A stretch of DNA of 64,000 nt. It comes from Pycnopodia helianthoides. Its lineage: Eukaryota; Echinodermata; Asteroidea; Forcipulatida; Asteriidae. Shown here piece by piece: positions 1 to 23,000 of this stretch. Both the position numbers and the translations under genes were made by a program. The first letter of the stretch is position 1, and each line of letters starts with the position of its first letter. The stretch spans positions 2,360,510-2,424,509 of the forward strand of contig CM063244.1 in NCBI GenBank assembly GCA_032158295.1. The letters are read 5' to 3'. The notes under the pieces were generated by a model. It was not told where the DNA came from and did not search any database. It saw nothing but the letters and a program-made list of their open reading frames with translations.

Positions 1-628
1 TTTTATTTAATTTTGTTGTTAAATTCTGTGTTTGTCAATCATTTAAATGCAGTCTTGATTTTTGTACACTTCTGATTTTTTTTCGAAATCACGCAATGTT
101 GAAATACATCGGATTGTGTCAGTTCCTGTAAACGGAAAATGTATGTTTGTGCTAGTTTTCGATTTCACGAACTGACACAAACCATTCTTACTCTATTGCT
201 TTTATAATTTGGGATAAAAAGCAGTCAAAAGCACTAAATGAAGTTCACAACAAGTAGTCTCCACTGTATGAACACCAGTTGAAAATACCCTGAAATTTTG
301 AAGGAAAGCGGGGGAAAAAAAACAAAACAACATTCAACTTTATACGCTATTTTCTCTAGACTTGTGGACAAGTCGTAAGTTGTACGACGCAGTGATAGCG
401 AAACGGCTCTGTCGCCACTATGGGGCGAGACTGTTGCTCCGCGCGAGACTACTGCTCTCAAACGGTCCCAGTGGAGCCGCAGTCGCGAGAGCAGTAATCT
501 CGCAGGTGCCAGCAGACTCGCGAGAACATCGCCAGTGTCGCGAGACTCGCAGAGAGCGTTGGAACGCTATCCCCGCGACAAGCATTTAATGACGTGTGCA
601 AAAGTCTGTAATTTCTCCGATTGGTACC
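1..628. repeat. Direct repeat unit, copy 1, with CGCGAGA cluster
   Basis: This segment recurs almost unchanged at 1202-1830, offset by about 1201-1202 bases with only a few substitutions and a one-base difference in an A-run. Its second half (about 395-590) is much richer in CG than its surroundings and holds several CGCGAGA or TCTCGCG words. An open frame of 75 codons crosses it in both copies, but it resembles no family I know and follows the base composition. The unit ends near the word CCGATTGGTAC. It may continue left of the window. Confidence 0.85.
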
Positions 629-639
629 AATTGAGTTCA

Positions 640-735
640 AATTTTTATAGGTTTGTTATTTTGTGCATATGTTGAGATACACCAAGTGAGAAGACTGGTC
701 TTTGACAATTACCAAAGGTGTCCAGTGTCTTTAAC
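640..735. repeat. MITE end fragment (TTAA-type family)
   Basis: The stretch contains words typical of one end of the second MITE family in this window: GGTTTGTTATTTTGTGCATA, then ACCAAAGGTGTCCAGTG and TCTTTAA. Only one end is present, so it is a truncated copy. Confidence 0.5.
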
Positions 736-1126
736 GTCAGAGGCGCTGTGTTTGTTTGTAGGATCCGTTTCAAACATTTTATAAACGGCAGTTCAATTTT
801 GTTATTATCGTCCATGTAGTGACTGTTGTATGTCAATCTTGAAATAATAATAAGACGCTTCGGGCAAAATGTACATGCGTTTTGATTTTATAAAACAAAC
901 AGAAATAAATATACGTTAAACAAACTAAGAAACCTTACCTTCGCGTACCAAATCACCGGAACTCGAAACAATGGAGTAAACATAAGAACGTTCTCCTCTT
1001 TCAGAGCGAAGACTTGTGGTCTTCGGCATTAATCAGCAACACTTTACTGTAACAATGTGCATCTTAGCAGCAATGACGAACGGAAATTCAGTGTTTGTTG
1101 GAATAGACCAGCAACTTTATTAAAAA
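735..1126 (-). other. Block shared with the copy A upstream region; candidate untranslated first exon
   Basis: Read on the minus strand this block matches 35006-35412, which lies 2.4 kb upstream of the copy A start codon. Both copies keep a consensus splice donor (GAAG then GTAAGG; here the exon side ends at 939). No long reading frame is shared, so an untranslated first exon plus part of an intron is the simplest reading. Here it would belong to another gene running off the left edge on the minus strand. A dispersed repeat is the alternative. Confidence 0.4.
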
Positions 1127-1201
1127 AAAACCGCACTCATTTAGAATTGGGAGTTTGGCAACGTGCTTTGTGTTGTGTGACTATACCAGCATTTTATTCG
1201 C

Positions 1202-1830
1202 TCTTATTTAATTTTGTTGTTAAATTCTGTGTTTGTCAATCATTTAAATGTAGTCTTGATTTTTGTACACTTCTGATTTTTTTTCGAAATCACGCAATGT
1301 TGAAATACATCGGATTGTGTCAGTTCCTGTAAACGGAAAATGTATGTTTGTGCTAGTTTTCGATTTCACGAACTGACACAAACCATTCTTACTCTATTGC
1401 TTTTATAATTTGGGATAAAAAGCAGTCAAAAGCACTAAATGAAGTTCACAACAAGTAGTCTCCACTGTAAGAACACCAGTTGAAAATACCCTGAAATTTT
1501 GAAGGAAAGCGGGGGAAAAAAAAACAAAACAACATTCAACTTTATACGCTATTTTCTCTAGACTTGTGGACAAGTCGTAAGATGTACGACGCAGTGATAG
1601 CGAAACGGCTCTGTCGCCACTATGGGGCGAGACTGTTGCTCCGCGCGAGACTACTGCTCTCAAACGGTCCCAGTGGGGCCGCAGTCGCGAGAGCAGTAAT
1701 CTCGCAGGTGCCAGCAGACTCGCGAGAACATCGCCAGTGTCGCGAGACTCGCAGAGAGCGTTGGAACGCTATCCCCGCGACAAGCATTTAACGACGTGTG
1801 CAAAAGTCTATAATTTCTCCGATTGGTACA
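1202..1830. repeat. Direct repeat unit, copy 2
   Basis: This is the second copy of the unit at 1-628, in the same orientation. The CG-rich part lies at about 1597-1790. The two copies bracket the candidate first-exon block at 735-1126, giving an A-B-A arrangement. The match stops after GATTGGTAC, where this copy continues into unrelated sequence. Confidence 0.85.
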
Positions 1831-2152
1831 CTTTTTACCGGTATCTAAGTGTGTGTGTCAGGTCGTGAGATGTTGCGTTTCGGTTGTGAGGTCACTGGTG
1901 GTGTAATAGGTGCTCCCTTTGGTACATCCGGGTATGAATTTAACCCCAGTTCTCTCCTTAATTTCTACTGCTTTTTGTTAGACATTACACTGGCCTGTGC
2001 ACGTGCTTTAATGTTCATTCGTTGTCATGGAGACCTGAGATGGCTGACTCACAATTTTATGAGAGAGATTGGCTGTTGCAGCTTGGCGTTTATATCCCCC
2101 TGTGGGAGCTTTGCCGAGTTCTCCTTGTTGGGAAGATCATTTAAAAAAGCCT
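1831..2152. other. Unassigned stretch
   Basis: I see no conserved gene or repeat. A frame of about 110 codons is open on the plus strand but runs directly into the adjacent MITE and resembles no known protein. Confidence 0.5.
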
Positions 2153-2540
2153 TAAAGGAACATTACATAATTGTTTTTCGCTAACAAAACAGTTGCTGGC
2201 AGTGTAAGCACTTTATGTAATCCACCATATACATAAACTGGCAAACCTGTAGAAGTTTGAGATCGATCGGCCATCTCGGTCACGAGAAAATAGTGAAAAA
2301 CCGTTTACACATTTGCATGAAATCATATAGATTCAACAAAATGAATAAAACGCTCACTGAGCGATAAACTCCAATCGGAAAATTAGTTTATTCATTTCTC
2401 ATCAATTATGGCATTTCAGACATAAATATTTCAAGGGATGTTTTCTACTATCATCATGATTAGACCGTGTAAGTTTTTATGTAAATCTGTGATCAAAAAG
2501 TATATTTTACAAGTTTTTTTTTTACCAATTCTGTAATACA
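2153..2540 (-). mobile_element. TTAA-flanked MITE family 1, copy interrupted by a microsatellite
   Basis: The element opens with TTAAAGGAACATTACA and carries the same interior words as the copies at 4645 and 37254, such as the hairpin GCTCACTGAGCG and GGCCATCTCGGTCACGAGAA, in opposite orientation. Its right end reads ACCAATTCTGTAAT and then passes into a CAAA array instead of the expected GTTCCTTTAA. It has no coding capacity. Confidence 0.8.
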
Positions 2541-2694
2541 AACAAACAAACAAACAAACAAACAAAACAAACACAAACAAACAAACAAACAAACAAACAA
2601 ACAAACAAACAAACAAACAAACAAACAAAAAACAAAACAAACAAACAAAAAACAAACAAACAAACAAACAAACAAACAAACAAACAACAACAAC
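2538..2694. repeat. (CAAA)n microsatellite
   Basis: About 155 bases of CAAA units with small interruptions lie at the truncated right end of a MITE. The long minus-strand frames here (F, V, C and L repeats) are artefacts of the array. Confidence 0.95.
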
Positions 2695-3339
2695 ACACCA
2701 ATAATAAAGGAGATCTTCAAAGGCCGGGTGTAAAAATGGGAATGTGTGTTGTTTTTGTATAGGGTTAGGGTCAAACTTTTAAAAACCAATATTGTACACA
2801 CCTTACAACCAGCACAATTGCGAGCTCATACTAAACACTGCTGTGACCTTCAGAAGCATCATTAAAACGAATGATATAGTTTATTTACCCAACGGCTACA
2901 GCCCTGGTAGAGATTCCTTATATTATTTCACAAACAGGATTGATTTAGTCATCTTAATTGACATTGTATAGCACTCGAGCAGGCGGTTGATTTTATCGAC
3001 CTAAAACTCCAATTTCAGTTTTCTTGATTGTAAAACGCGAAAACACCATAAAGGCGCTGCGCGCTGGCTATTTTGGATCACGGATCCATAACCGAACACC
3101 CCAAAATACATATCACTGACAGAAGCTCCAAATATGCTTCTCTTGTTCTGGGTCGCCAAAACAGCCACATATTCTTTTCTATTTGGGTATGCGACTTCTC
3201 ACTTGGTTGATATTACAAGAGTAAAGATAAGCTTCTCATGTGAAGGGAATGTGTAAGTATTTCATTTTTGGAATTAAATTCACCACACCTTACCTATCTA
3301 ATTACTTTGATGGTTGTTGGGGCACCACTGATGGCTTTG
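2695..3339. other. Unassigned stretch
   Basis: AT-rich sequence in which I recognise no gene, RNA or repeat. Confidence 0.4.
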
Positions 3340-3775
3340 CAACCAGCACCGCGTTTACACTCAATCCAGAATGGTGGATTGAGGTCCAGCATTTTTATCA
3401 CGACCACAGATCAAGATCTGGTGTCACGTTTACACCAGTGCCTGATCCATGGCTCTGATCCCACTTTTGATCACAGCTGTCACAGAAAAACACAAGCAAA
3501 AAGCCCGCCATTCCTAGCAAAACTGGAAATGACCACATTGATTTGCGGTGTCTGATCCACCTTTGCGTTTACACTCGTTGCTGGAATCCACTTTGCCGGA
3601 TCTGATCCACCAATTGCAAGGTTTAACCCTCCACAAAAGGTGAATTAAAGTTGCAGTATCTTGAACTGGGTCTGATCCTGCTTTTGTGCGTTTACACTGG
3701 CTGTTAATCTACATTGCCAGATCAGATCCGGGTCTGATCCACCTTTCTGGATCTAGTGTAAACGGGGTTCACCTT
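3340..3775. repeat. Degenerate foldback repeat rich in CTGATCC and GTTTACAC
   Basis: The words TCTGATCCACCTTT, CTGATCC and GTTTACAC recur many times. The left part (GCGTTTACACTCAATCCAGA) and the right part (GATCTAGTGTAAACGGGG) are roughly complementary. This looks like a decayed non-autonomous DNA transposon, or several nested copies. Confidence 0.55.
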
Positions 3776-4416
3776 TTTCCTCTAATCCTATCACCCACAG
3801 CCCACGGTTAGCTAGCAATGTCCGTGCCTTTCCTCTCCCTGATGTTGTCATCCCAGCTTTTTTCCTTAAGTCCTCCTCTCCTTATCATGTATGAATCGTT
3901 TCTCATTTTCAAATTGAGTTATTGATTTCTAATCAACAGCAAAAATTGGGTCAAAACTTGAGGCCACTACCATAGGTCATTTTGAAGAAATAAATAATAA
4001 GTATTTTCATTTATATGGCCCAAATTCTACATCAAAATGTTCAAAATGCACATCACATAAACTTTATTCCAAGGTGCAAGCCCCTTCACATAATTATTAA
4101 GTGTTCTGTGTGTTTCCAACCATGACGATACATAAACTTGTCTCCCGTCCTCTCACTAACCGCAGTCAGTGGTGCGTAACTGGCTGGGACTAAATGTCGG
4201 TTAGTCAGCAACAGCTATTTCTTTTAACGAAGACATTTTTTACAATAAATATTGAAACAAACATTGTTGGAAACGCTTACATATTGTATATACATAAAGA
4301 CAAACGTTGTATTATATAGTATATTAGTCTGAATGCGGGTAAGAAAGTGGAGATTAGACGAATTGTGAGAAATTTTATTGAATTTATTTTTTACCAATAT
4401 CTGAGAAGTAAGTTGG
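3776..4416. other. Unassigned stretch
   Basis: I see no conserved reading frame or recognisable repeat. Confidence 0.4.
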
Positions 4417-4588
4417 GCTGGGTCCTTTTAAGACTGTCAACTTTTTAAAATTGTTGTTTCAAATACATTACAAGCGATGTTTTGACCACACCGAAGTGCA
4501 ATTTTCAAAGAATGGTATTCAAGAAAGTTGTCTTTCAAAATGGTTGGAAATAAACTCATCCGTCCTTGTTTCTGGTTTTAAAATCACC
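4417..4588. repeat. Direct repeat flanking a MITE, copy 1
   Basis: About 170 bases, from GGGTCCTTTTAAGACTGT to TTCTGGTTTTAAAATCA, recur at 5033-5208 with few changes. The MITE at 4645-5034 lies between the two copies. Confidence 0.85.
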
Positions 4589-4644
4589 CAGCAAATGAAG
4601 TGTATTACATCTTTCTGGTAAATGAAACCTAGAAACCCTGATAT

Positions 4645-5034
4645 TAAAGGAACATTACAGAATTGGTAATTGTAAAATATACTTTTGATCACAGATTTAC
4701 ATAAAACTTACACGGTCTAATGATGATGATAGTAGAAAACATCCCTTGAAATATTTCTGTCTGAAATGCCATATTTGATGAGAAATGAATAAACTAATTT
4801 TCCGATTGGAGTTTATCGCTCAGTGAGCGTTTTATTCATTTGTTGAATCTATATGATTTCATGCAAATGTGTAATCGGTTTTTCACTATTTTCTCGTGAC
4901 CCAACCCAGATGGCCGATCGATCTCAAACTTCTACAGGTTTGTCAGTTTATGTATATGGTGGATTATATAAAGTGCTTACACTGCCAGCAACTGTTTTGT
5001 TAGCAAAAACCAATTCTGTAATGTTCCTTTAAGT
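4645..5034. mobile_element. TTAA-flanked MITE family 1, complete copy
   Basis: It begins TTAAAGGAACATTACAG and ends in the complement (CTGTAATGTTCCTTTAA), so the terminal inverted repeat is at least AGGAACATTACAGAATTGG. It is flanked by TTAA on each side, as expected for insertion at TTAA sites (piggyBac-type). About 390 bases, no coding capacity. Related copies lie at 2153 and 37254. Confidence 0.85.
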
Positions 5035-5208
5035 TGAGCTGGGTCCTTTTAAGACTGTTAACTTTTTAAAACCGTTGTTTCAAATACATTACAAGCATTG
5101 TTTTGACCACACCGAAGTGCAATTTTCAAAGAATGGTATTCAAGAAAGTTGTCTTTCAAAATGGTTGGAAATAAACTCATCCGTCCTTGTTTCTGGTTTT
5201 AAAATCAT
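5033..5208. repeat. Direct repeat flanking a MITE, copy 2
   Basis: This is the second copy of 4417-4588, starting GCTGGGTCCTTTTAAGACTG. Its direct contact with the MITE end suggests the MITE inserted into a tandem duplication or was duplicated with it. Confidence 0.85.
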
Positions 5209-5720
5209 AATGGAGAATCTGTTTAAAATAAGTTTAACATTGTATACTCTTTCATATTAGAATATTGTACATTTTAAAAACCTTGATTTTAAACTGGAAG
5301 AATGAATAAATAAACGAAACATAGTTTAACACTCCCAATTTGATCCCATTGAGCCATCTACCTGAGTTTTCATTATTCATCGACACCTTTTTCAGTACCG
5401 GAGTTAAAGTTGCGATACCCGATTTTCTGCCGGCATACCATTTTACCAAGCCCCTAAAGGGGTAGGTAAAACAAATACTGAAAAGGTAGAAACAAATATA
5501 CATATATGATCGAAAGCTAAGGCCATCTCCCCTACTAGTCTTATGTAACTTTTTATATGATACCTTCCCATTGTTCTTTGCTTCTCTTTTTTTGTTGTTG
5601 CTATAAATGGATATGTTTTCGCTTGTGCTTCTTTATGCCTCTGACCAAGGTCCGGTGTGGATCGAAAACTAAGGCCATCTCCTCTACTATGGGTTTTTTT
5701 GGTCAGGTCGGCAAAGTGTT
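5209..5720. other. 3' flank of copy B
   Basis: This is the sequence beyond the copy B stop codon. A 30-base near-repeat (GATCGAAAGCTAAGGCCATC) occurs at about 5508 and again, with one change, at about 5660. I do not see a convincing polyadenylation signal. Confidence 0.4.
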
Positions 5721-16814
<11,094 letters not shown>

Positions 16815-16867
16815 CTAAAAAGTCAAAACCAACGGTGTTTTACGATTAGTAAGGTTTTACGCAGTGC

Positions 16868-16987
16868 ATGGCGTACAAAGTTTAAATAAAACGTTTTAAA
16901 CTTGTACCAACAAGAACAAAGCAGACTACTAGGAGACTTGGTTGAAACATTTAAGCTGGTCAAGGGATTAGTAAGAATAAGTAGCAC
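16868..16987 (+). pseudogene. LINE 3' fragment (CR1-like), cut by the gap
   Basis: The plus strand reads EQSRLLGDLVETFKLVKGL, the R-R-x-x-G-D-L-I-E-T-F-K pattern found near the end of CR1/L2-type ORF2 proteins. The rest of this fragment is present in arm A at 58716-58985. Confidence 0.7.
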
Positions 16988-17087
16988 NNNNNNNNNNNNN
17001 NNNNNNNNNNNNNNNNNNNNNNNNNNNNNNNNNNNNNNNNNNNNNNNNNNNNNNNNNNNNNNNNNNNNNNNNNNNNNNNNNNNNNNN
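16988..17087. other. Assembly gap (100 N)
   Basis: Exactly 100 ambiguous bases, a conventional scaffold gap of unknown true size. Good sequence ends on its left and unreliable sequence begins on its right. Confidence 0.99.
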
Positions 17088-20000
17088 TTTTTTTTTTTTT
17101 TTTTAAAAAAAAACCCAAAAAGTAACCTTTTCTTTTTTGAAAAAGGGGAAGTTTTTGAAAAGGGCCCTAAATTTTTTTCGCCCCCTTTTAGGAAAAATTT
17201 CGGGGGGGATTTTTTTTTGCTTCCCCAAGGTTTAAAATTTTATCCCACTTTGAGATTTGGGGGAAACAGTTTTAAGGGGAAAATCACCCCTTTTTAAAAG
17301 GGGTTTTTTAAAAATTTGGGAAAAACCCGGTTTGGGGAAAAACCAAATCAAAAACCCTTTTTTTTTGGGGGAAAAAATAGGAGGGTTTAATTTTCCGGGG
17401 GGAAATTGGAAAAAGGGGGGTTTTCTTTTTCCCCCCGGGAGTTTTACCCGGTGTAAAAAAAAATTTTTTTTAAAAAAAATTTTAAAAAAAAAAATATTCC
17501 CCCAAAAAATTTTTTAAATTTGTTTCGAAAAAAAAATTTTTTAATTTCCCAAGGAAAATTTTTGGGGTTTTTTTTTTCAGGCATGGGGCTAACCCGGTTT
17601 AAAAAATTGGGCGGGGTTTTTTTTGGGGGGGGGGGGGAACCCCGGGTTTTATCCAAAATTTGGGTAAAAATTTAAAAGTTTCCCAAAAAGGTTTTTTTTA
17701 ATTATTTTTTTTTTTTCTTTAAAAGTTTTTAAAAAAATTTTTTTTAAAAACTTTGGGGCCCTTTCCTAACAAACCGAAAAAAATTTCAAAATTAAAATTT
17801 TTTATTTCGGACTTTGGGGGTTTTTATTTTAGTTTTTTCCCCGTTAAAAAAATTTTTTAATTTTGGGCCCCCTTTAAAACTTTTGAAGGGGTTTGGAATT
17901 TGGCCCTTAACCTTTCCCCCTTTTTGAAAAAATTTTTGTTAAAATTTTTTTTAAAAAAAAAAAAGGGGAAATCCCCTTTTAAACCCCAATTAAATTTTAA
18001 AAAAACCACCCTTTGTTTTTGTCCCCATCATTGATGAACCCCCCTACCCTTTGGGCTTTCAGGAAAAATTAAATCCCCCCCCCCAAAAAAAAAAAAATTT
18101 TCAAAAAAACCCCCCCTTTAAATTAATTGATGGGAAAAAATTTTAACCCCTTTAAAAATTTGAATTAAGGAAACCCCCGTATAAAAAAAAAATTTTAAAA
18201 AAATTTTAAAAAAATAAAATAAAAAAAACAAAAATTAAAAAATTTTTTGCAAAAAGTATTTAAAAAAAAAAAAAAAAAAAAAAAATTTTTTTAAAAAAAA
18301 AAGGGGGGTTTGGAAAAAAATTTTTTTCTTTGTTTTTAAAAACAAATTTTTTAAAAGCCCGTATTTTTAAAAACGGGTTTTTTCCCAAAATTTTTGGGGA
18401 AGTTTTAAAAGGGGGTTTTACCAGGGGGAACTGGGGGTTTACGGGCCCGGGCCCACTTCCCCAAAAGGGCAACCAGAGCTGGAAACCCCCGGGAAAAAAT
18501 AAAAAGGGGGGGGAAAAGGGGAAAAAAAAAAAAACCGGGAAAAAAGGCCCCCCTTTTTTTTTAAAATTTTTTTTCCTTCCCCCTTTTTTGGGGTTCCCGG
18601 GGGTTTTCCTATTTTTCGCCAAAAACCCCTTTATTAGGGGGTTAAACCCCGCCCCTTAAAAAATTTTTTTTTAAAAATGTTTTGGTTTTCCCCTTTTTTA
18701 TTTAAAAACCCCTTTTCCCAAAACCCCCTTTTCACCGGGGCCCGGAAGGGGTGGGAAAATTTTTCCGAGCCGGCCCCGGTAAAAAAATTTTTAAAATGGG
18801 TTGAATTTTAAATCCTGAAAATTTTTCCCCCCAAAAACTTACTTTAAAATTTAAATATTTTTAAAATTTTTTCCCAAATTTATTTTTAGTTTTAAAACCA
18901 TTTTTAGAAAATTTTTGGAAAAATTTTTAAATTTCCCCAAAAAAAGGGGTTTTCCCCCTTTTTTTCCCAATTAAAGTTTTCACCGGGGTTTTTTAAAATT
19001 TTTAAATTTTTTAAATTTTTTTAAAATTATTAAAATTTTTTAAAAATTTGGGGTTTAAAAAAACCCAAAACATACGATTTAAAAAACCCAACGTCAATAA
19101 AAAAAAACGAACGCCGGCGGGAAATTAAAAAAAAAATTAATTCAAGGGGAGTTTACCGTTTTTTAAAATTCCAAAAACCTTTTTCTTTTAAAATTAAATT
19201 TTTAAAAAAACAAAAATCCCCCAAAAACCCCAAAGGGGGGAAAGAATTTTTTCCGGAATAAATTTTTTTTAAATTTAAAATTTTTTGCTTTGGGGTTTTT
19301 CAAAAAAGGGGGGAAACCCTCCCCCAAAAATTCAACCCCCAGGTTTCCCAAAAGGGTTTTTTGGGGAGGGGAAAATGGGGAAAAAAAAACCCAAAAAATT
19401 TTTCCCCCAAAAAAAACCCGGGGAATGGATTTTTAAAAGGGGGGTGAATTTTCCCCTTTCCCAAAAAAACCCCCGGGGGGGGCCCCCCGGGCAAGGGAAA
19501 CAAAAAACCCCTTTGTTGAAAAAAAAAATTTTTAATTTGAAAATTAAAAAAGGGTTTCCCTTTTGGGTTTTCCCTTTTTTTTTAAAAACCCTCTTTTAAA
19601 ATTCCCCCCGGGGTCCCCGTATCAAAAAAATTTTTTCCCCCCCCCCCCCGGGGGAAACGGATTTTTAACCCCCCTTCCTTTAAAAAAATTTTCCCCCCCC
19701 AAAATCCCAAAAAAAAACCCCCCCTTTTTGGGGTTTCAAATCCTGAAAACACCCCAATTTTTTTTTGGGGGAAATTTGGAAACTTTTTTTTTTTGACAAA
19801 TTTTTTTAAAAGTTTTAAAAAAAAAGGGCTTTTTTAAAAATTAAATTAAAAAAAAATTTCCCCCCCTTTTTTAAAGGGAAAAAAAAAAAAATTTTTTGTT
19901 TTGGGGTTATTTTTTAAATATTTTTTTTGGGGGGGGCCCCTTTGGAAATTTTTTAACCCAAAACAAAAAAAAAGAAAAGGGGCCCGGGTTAACTTAAAAA

Positions 20001-23000
20001 CCTTTTTTCTTAAAAGGGAAAAAAAAAAAAATTTTTCAAATTTTTTACTTGTAAAAGTATTTTTTTTTAAAAAAATTTTTGGGTTTAAAACAAGCCTGAA
20101 AAATTTTTAATTTTTAAAAATTTCCAAAATAATTTAAACAAAAAAAAGGAAAAAAATAAAAATTTTTAGAAAAAAAACCCTTAAAATTTCCCCAAAAAAC
20201 CTTTAAACCACGGTTTTTTCCCCCGGGCCAAAAAACCCAAAACCCCCAAAACCCGGGCTTAAAAGAAAACCCCCCGGACCGGTCCCTTTGGGCTTAAATT
20301 TTTCCCCCAAAATTTTCCAAGATTTTCCCCCAAACTTAAAAAAAACCAACCCAAAAAGCCCCTGGAAAAAAAAAAATTTGAAAAGAAAAAAAAAAAAAAC
20401 CCTGAAAAAATTTTCCCAAAAGGGTTTTCCCAAATTTTCTAATGGGGAGTTATGCAAAAACCCAACCGACCAAATTTTTGGGTTTTCCAATGGGGGGGCC
20501 CAATTTGGGAAACCGAAACCTCTAACTTTCCCCAAATAACGTTTTTCAAAAACCCCTTAAGGGGGGTTTTGGGGGGAAAAATTTTCCTTTTTTCCCCCCA
20601 AACCCTTGTTTTAAAAAAAAAAAACCCTTTTTTAAGGGGGGACCCCAAAAGAAAAATTCTAAATTTAAATTTTTTTTAAAAAGGGGGCCCAATGGGTTGA
20701 AAATTTGGAAAGTTTCGGGGTTTGTTCCCTTTTCCCCTTTTTTTTCCCCCCCCTTTTCCCCCCCCCCCCAATTTTTTTTTCCCCAACATTGTTTTACGGC
20801 CCCCAAAATTTTTTTTTTTTAAAATTTTTTTTTTCCTAGAAAAAACCCCCCCTTGGGTCCCCAAAATTTCCCCAAATTTTTAAAAAATTTTTTTAAAAAA
20901 AGGGGAAAACCAAAAAAATTTCCTCCCCAAATTTCCAAAAAGGGAAGGGGAAAACGTAAAAAAAATTTTAAAAAAATTTTCCCCTAGGGGGGGGTTTTTT
21001 TAAATATTGGGTTTTAAAATTTGGTTTTTTTAAAAATTTCAAAAAATTTTTTTTTAAAAAAAATGGGCCGGTTTTAATTTAAAAATTAGCCTAAAATTAA
21101 AAATTAAAAAAAACCTTTCCCGGACTTTTAATTTTTTTTTAAAAAATTTCAAAAACGGGGCCAAAGGGGGAAAAAATGGGGGCCCCCCTTTTTAAAAAAA
21201 ATTTTTTTTTTTAAACGGGGGGGAATATAATTTTGAAAAAATTTTGGTTTGAAATTTTTTTTAAAAAAAATTTTTTCCCTGGTTAATTCCAGCTGGAGAA
21301 AAAAAATTTTTAAACTGGTTTTTTTAAAAAAAATTTAAAATATTCCCCCCTTTTTTTTTTAAATTTTGTAAATCCCCCAAATTTTTTTAAATTTTTTTCA
21401 AACAAAATTTTTCCCCCGGAAAATTCCCCCTCCAAAAATTTTAAACCTTTTTTTTTTTTAAAATTATTTTTAAATTTTTTGGAATTTTTTTTTTGTGAAA
21501 AAAATTTTAAAAAATTTTTTTAAAAACATTTCCCCGAAAAAAACAAAATTTTATTTTTTTTTAAAAGGAAAATTTTTTTAAAAACAAAAAAACATTTCCC
21601 CTTTTTAAAAGGGGGGTTTTAAAAAGGGGTTTAAAAAAGGGGGGGGGGGGGGGTTTAAAAAAAGGGCCCCCTTTTAAAAAGGGAAATCGGGGAAGGGGGG
21701 GGGGAAAAAAAAAAACCCCCCCACATGAAAGGGGGGCACATAACTTTACCCCCCAAAAACCCCCCCCCAAAAAAACCCCCCTTCCAAAATTTAAAAAAAT
21801 TTTTTTTTTTCCCCCCCAAAAATTTTTAATTAATTTTGCTGAAAAAATTTAAATTAAAATAAAAAAAAAAAAGGGTTTTTTAAAAAACCCCAATTCTGTT
21901 TAACTTCCAAAAAAAAATTTTAAAATTTTTTTTTAAAAATTTTTAATTGTTCCTTAAAAAAAAGGAAATGCCTAATTTTAAAACCCTTTAAAATTTTTTT
22001 AAAATCAAATTTGCAATTTTCCATTGGGGGGGGTTTTAATTTTTTTTTCCGGGGGTTGTCCCCCCTTTGGTTTTTTTAAAATTTTAAATTTAAACCCCAA
22101 ACCAAAAGTGTTTTCCCCAAAAAAATTAAATTTACCGGTTTCCCCCGGGAAAATGGAAGAATTTTGGGGGCCCTTTTCATTTTTAACCCCCCCTTTTTTC
22201 CCCAAAAAAGGGGTTTAAAAAAATTTTGGCCCCCCCTTTTACTTTTTCCCCTTTTTTTATTGGGTTTTTTTTTGAAAACCTTTTGGGAAAGGGTTTAAAA
22301 GAATTTTTTGGGTTAAATGCAAAAATTTTTCAAAAAAAAGGATTTTCCCTTTAAATTTTTGGGGCCCCCGCGCCCCCCAATTTTTAAAACCCGCCCCTAC
22401 ATTTCCCCTTTTTTTAAAAAACAAAAAAAAACTTTTTTGGGGAAAAAAAAAAAGGAAAAAGGAAAAAAAAATTTTCTTTTTTAAAAAAAGGCCAAGGTTT
22501 GTTTAAAATTTGTTTAAAGATTTTAAAAAAACCTTTAATTTTTTTAATTGTTTCTTTATTTGGGTGTTTTTTTTAAGGGGGGAAAAACCACGGGCTCCCC
22601 CCCTTTTTTTAATAAAAGGTAAAAAAAAGAATTTGAAATTTTAAATTGTTTTTGGGTTTTGTTGTTGTTTTTTGGGGTTTTTTTTAGATCCCTTTTACTT
22701 TTTTTAAAATCCCCAAAAAGTTTTTCCGAAAAACCCTTAAAAAATTGGGTTTTTGGTGGTCCCAATTAACCCCGAAATTTCCTTGGGGGTTTTGGAAAAT
22801 AAAGGAAAAATTTAAAACCCCAAAAAAAATTTTTAAAAATTTACCGATAATTAAAAGGGCCCCTAACCTCACTAAAAACGTAAGTTTTTAAATTTCGGGA
22901 GCCCCCCAAATCCCTTTTTGAGGGCCCCGGGTTAAAACCCAATTAAGGGGTTTAAAACCCCCGCAAGGAAAAAGAAAAGTAAAATTTAATTGTGCCTTTC

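Noticed and set aside
362..589. A 75-codon frame conserved between the two copies of the CG-rich unit
   Set aside because: The units are nearly identical at DNA level, so an open frame in both is not evidence of coding; composition explains it.
1849..2184. Open frame of 111 codons on the plus strand
   Set aside because: It runs into a MITE, has no motif and no partner elsewhere in the window.
2431..2801. Two minus-strand frames of 80-100 codons rich in F, V, C and L
   Set aside because: They are translations of the CAAA microsatellite, not proteins.
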